A stretch of DNA of 64,000 nt from contig JAQGDQ010000014.1 of assembly GCA_030141605.1 (NCBI GenBank), forward strand, positions 496,001 through 560,000, in the 5' to 3' direction. The translations under genes and the position numbers were made by a program. A model generated the notes under the pieces. It worked only from the letters and a program-made list of their open reading frames with translations, was not told the origin of the DNA and ran no database searches. The stretch is from Tubiluchus corallicola. Taxonomy: Eukaryota > Priapulida > Priapulimorpha > Priapulimorphida > Tubiluchidae. This document shows, piece by piece, positions 62,956 to 64,000 of the stretch (the stretch's first letter is position 1; each line of letters begins with the position of its first letter).

Positions 62956-63744
62956 ATAAGTTAACCGATGTCCAGCCTGGGTATAAACTGAATGAGTGAG
63001 CGGTGGAAAACTGGTAAACGTACATTTCTGAAAAATAAAGCCATTTCTCGACTACGATGCGAAAAATAACAGGAATTATGCAACTTAGAAATAATTCCTG
63101 GTGTCATTTTTCACCTTTTAGTAAGGCGCTAGATGGTTAAAATTTCGAAGATGCTAAAACCACTGCTTTAATACACAGTCAGTTTACATAACATATTTTT
63201 CACACGAATAGTTTTATCCATTTATGGAATTTCAAACCACTCGGATAGTAAAACTAACGTGCCGTTTGAAACAAATGCGTACAAACATCGTTTAGAGTTT
63301 ATGGTTATAACAAAACACTCTGGCGACTACAAGAGCCGGCGAAATCACCGAATCATGCAAAGACGGCCATTAAAGGTGCAGCGTTTTGTTTTAAATGATC
63401 CAACGCAAATGCTTACCATAAGCTAGCGAGATTAGAAGTACCTTAATTTTTAATGTTCTTTAAAATGCCACGATCTATGCTACTAAATTCTCCGGTTACA
63501 GGCTACGAAATGCCCCAGTGGACGCGGTAAGTGAAAAAATGTAGAAAAGTAAGTGAATAAAAATATACACTCAAGAGAAAAATGTTTAAAAACGGGAAAG
63601 ACGAATCGGTCTAGGTAAAAAAATAATCAAGTTAATGAGAATCACTCAAGGATGAGCGATCTAACATTGGAAATGCTGAATTTGTTTGGCCAGCTGTAAG
63701 GGATGAACAGCCAAGGTCACTGGAATACGATCTAGTGACGGGGG

Positions 63745-63872
63745 AGCGGGTGGCTTAGTAGACTAAGGCGTATGTTTTCTAAACAGAAGGTCCCTAGTTC
63801 AAATTCAGTATGTATTCCAACTTTTTCACATTTCCTGTCCTTCAAGTTTGTTGTCAAAGTTTAATAAATTGT
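63745..63872 (+). mobile_element. tRNA-derived SINE, family S copy 3 (most complete head)
   Basis: Starts with GCGGGTGGCTTAGTAGAC (A box), then GGTCCCTAGTTCAAATTC (B box) about 35 bases later. The family body ATTCCAACTTTTTCACATTT and tail TTCAAGTTTGTTGTCAAAG follow. The same body is found in opposite orientation at 42376-42475 and 42491-42600. Confidence 0.72.
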
Positions 63873-64000
63873 GGTTTGTGCGGTCGGACCTTGTTTGCAT
63901 TTTAAGAATTATGCAAATCTTTATAATTAAAGTACATAAATTCTGCTATATTGCGTGTGTGAGTACGTGCTTATGCGTGCGTGCGTTTGTGTGTGCATGT

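Larger units (their letters stand above)
59615..64000. other. presumed globin 2 intron 1 or upstream region
   Basis: No exon with an A-helix Trp and a phase-2 donor could be recognised on the - strand. The stretch contains a small 22-bp tandem duplication near 60125-60165 (CATGTTAATTCCTAGAG twice), a long inverted repeat (61585-62272), TAA and ATC simple repeats, a SINE, and TG/CG-rich sequence at the right edge. An 80-codon + strand frame at 61189-61431 is unrecognised. Confidence 0.6.

Noticed and set aside
63503-63527. 25-base microexon between GGTTACAG and GTAAGTG on the + strand
   Set aside because: The splice sites look good, but there is no reading frame context and no neighbouring + strand exons.

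Overview
This window looks like nuclear DNA from an invertebrate animal. It is AT-rich, gene-sparse and full of microsatellites, minisatellites and worn mobile elements, and its genes are split by introns with GT/AG boundaries. No operons, ribosome binding sites or prokaryotic features are seen. I cannot name the phylum from sequence alone. The repeat style and the globin type would fit a lophotrochozoan or another non-vertebrate metazoan.

The best-supported contents are three genes. (1) A globin X-like gene on the + strand has exons at 5635-5852, 41251-41482 and 43059-43241. It encodes 210 residues with an N-terminal Met-Gly-Cys lipidation motif, both haem histidines and the two ancestral globin introns (B12.2 and G7.0). 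Its first intron is 35.4 kb and makes up more than half of the window. (2) A single-exon CFAP144 (FAM183)-like gene lies at 44912-45328 (+) and encodes a predicted ciliary microtubule inner protein. (3) A second globin on the - strand is visible as exon 2 (59389-59614) and exon 3 (51847-52050). Its first exon was not found and probably lies beyond the right edge. The two globin genes are convergent, with CFAP144 between them. At the extreme left edge, 1-147 looks like the C-terminal end of a membrane protein.

Layout: 1-147 partial membrane protein; 148-5634 intergenic with one hAT-like element; 5635-43241 globin 1 with its giant intron; 43242-44911 spacer with a tRNA-like relic; 44912-45328 CFAP144, followed at once by a 44-bp tandem array; 45507-51846 intergenic with a SINE and a palindromic MITE; 51847-59614 globin 2 exons and a 7.3-kb intron; 59615-64000 presumed upstream intron of globin 2, with a long inverted repeat and a SINE.

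Globin intron 1 is a store of mobile-element relics: hAT-like elements, one of them split by a non-LTR retrotransposon; a Penelope-like fragment with a GIY-YIG endonuclease; GCGTTATGCG-type MITEs; and several + strand coding relics at 9.9-12.4 kb that I cannot assign. The two globins probably arose by local duplication with inversion or are old cluster members. Nothing in the sequence ties CFAP144 to them functionally.
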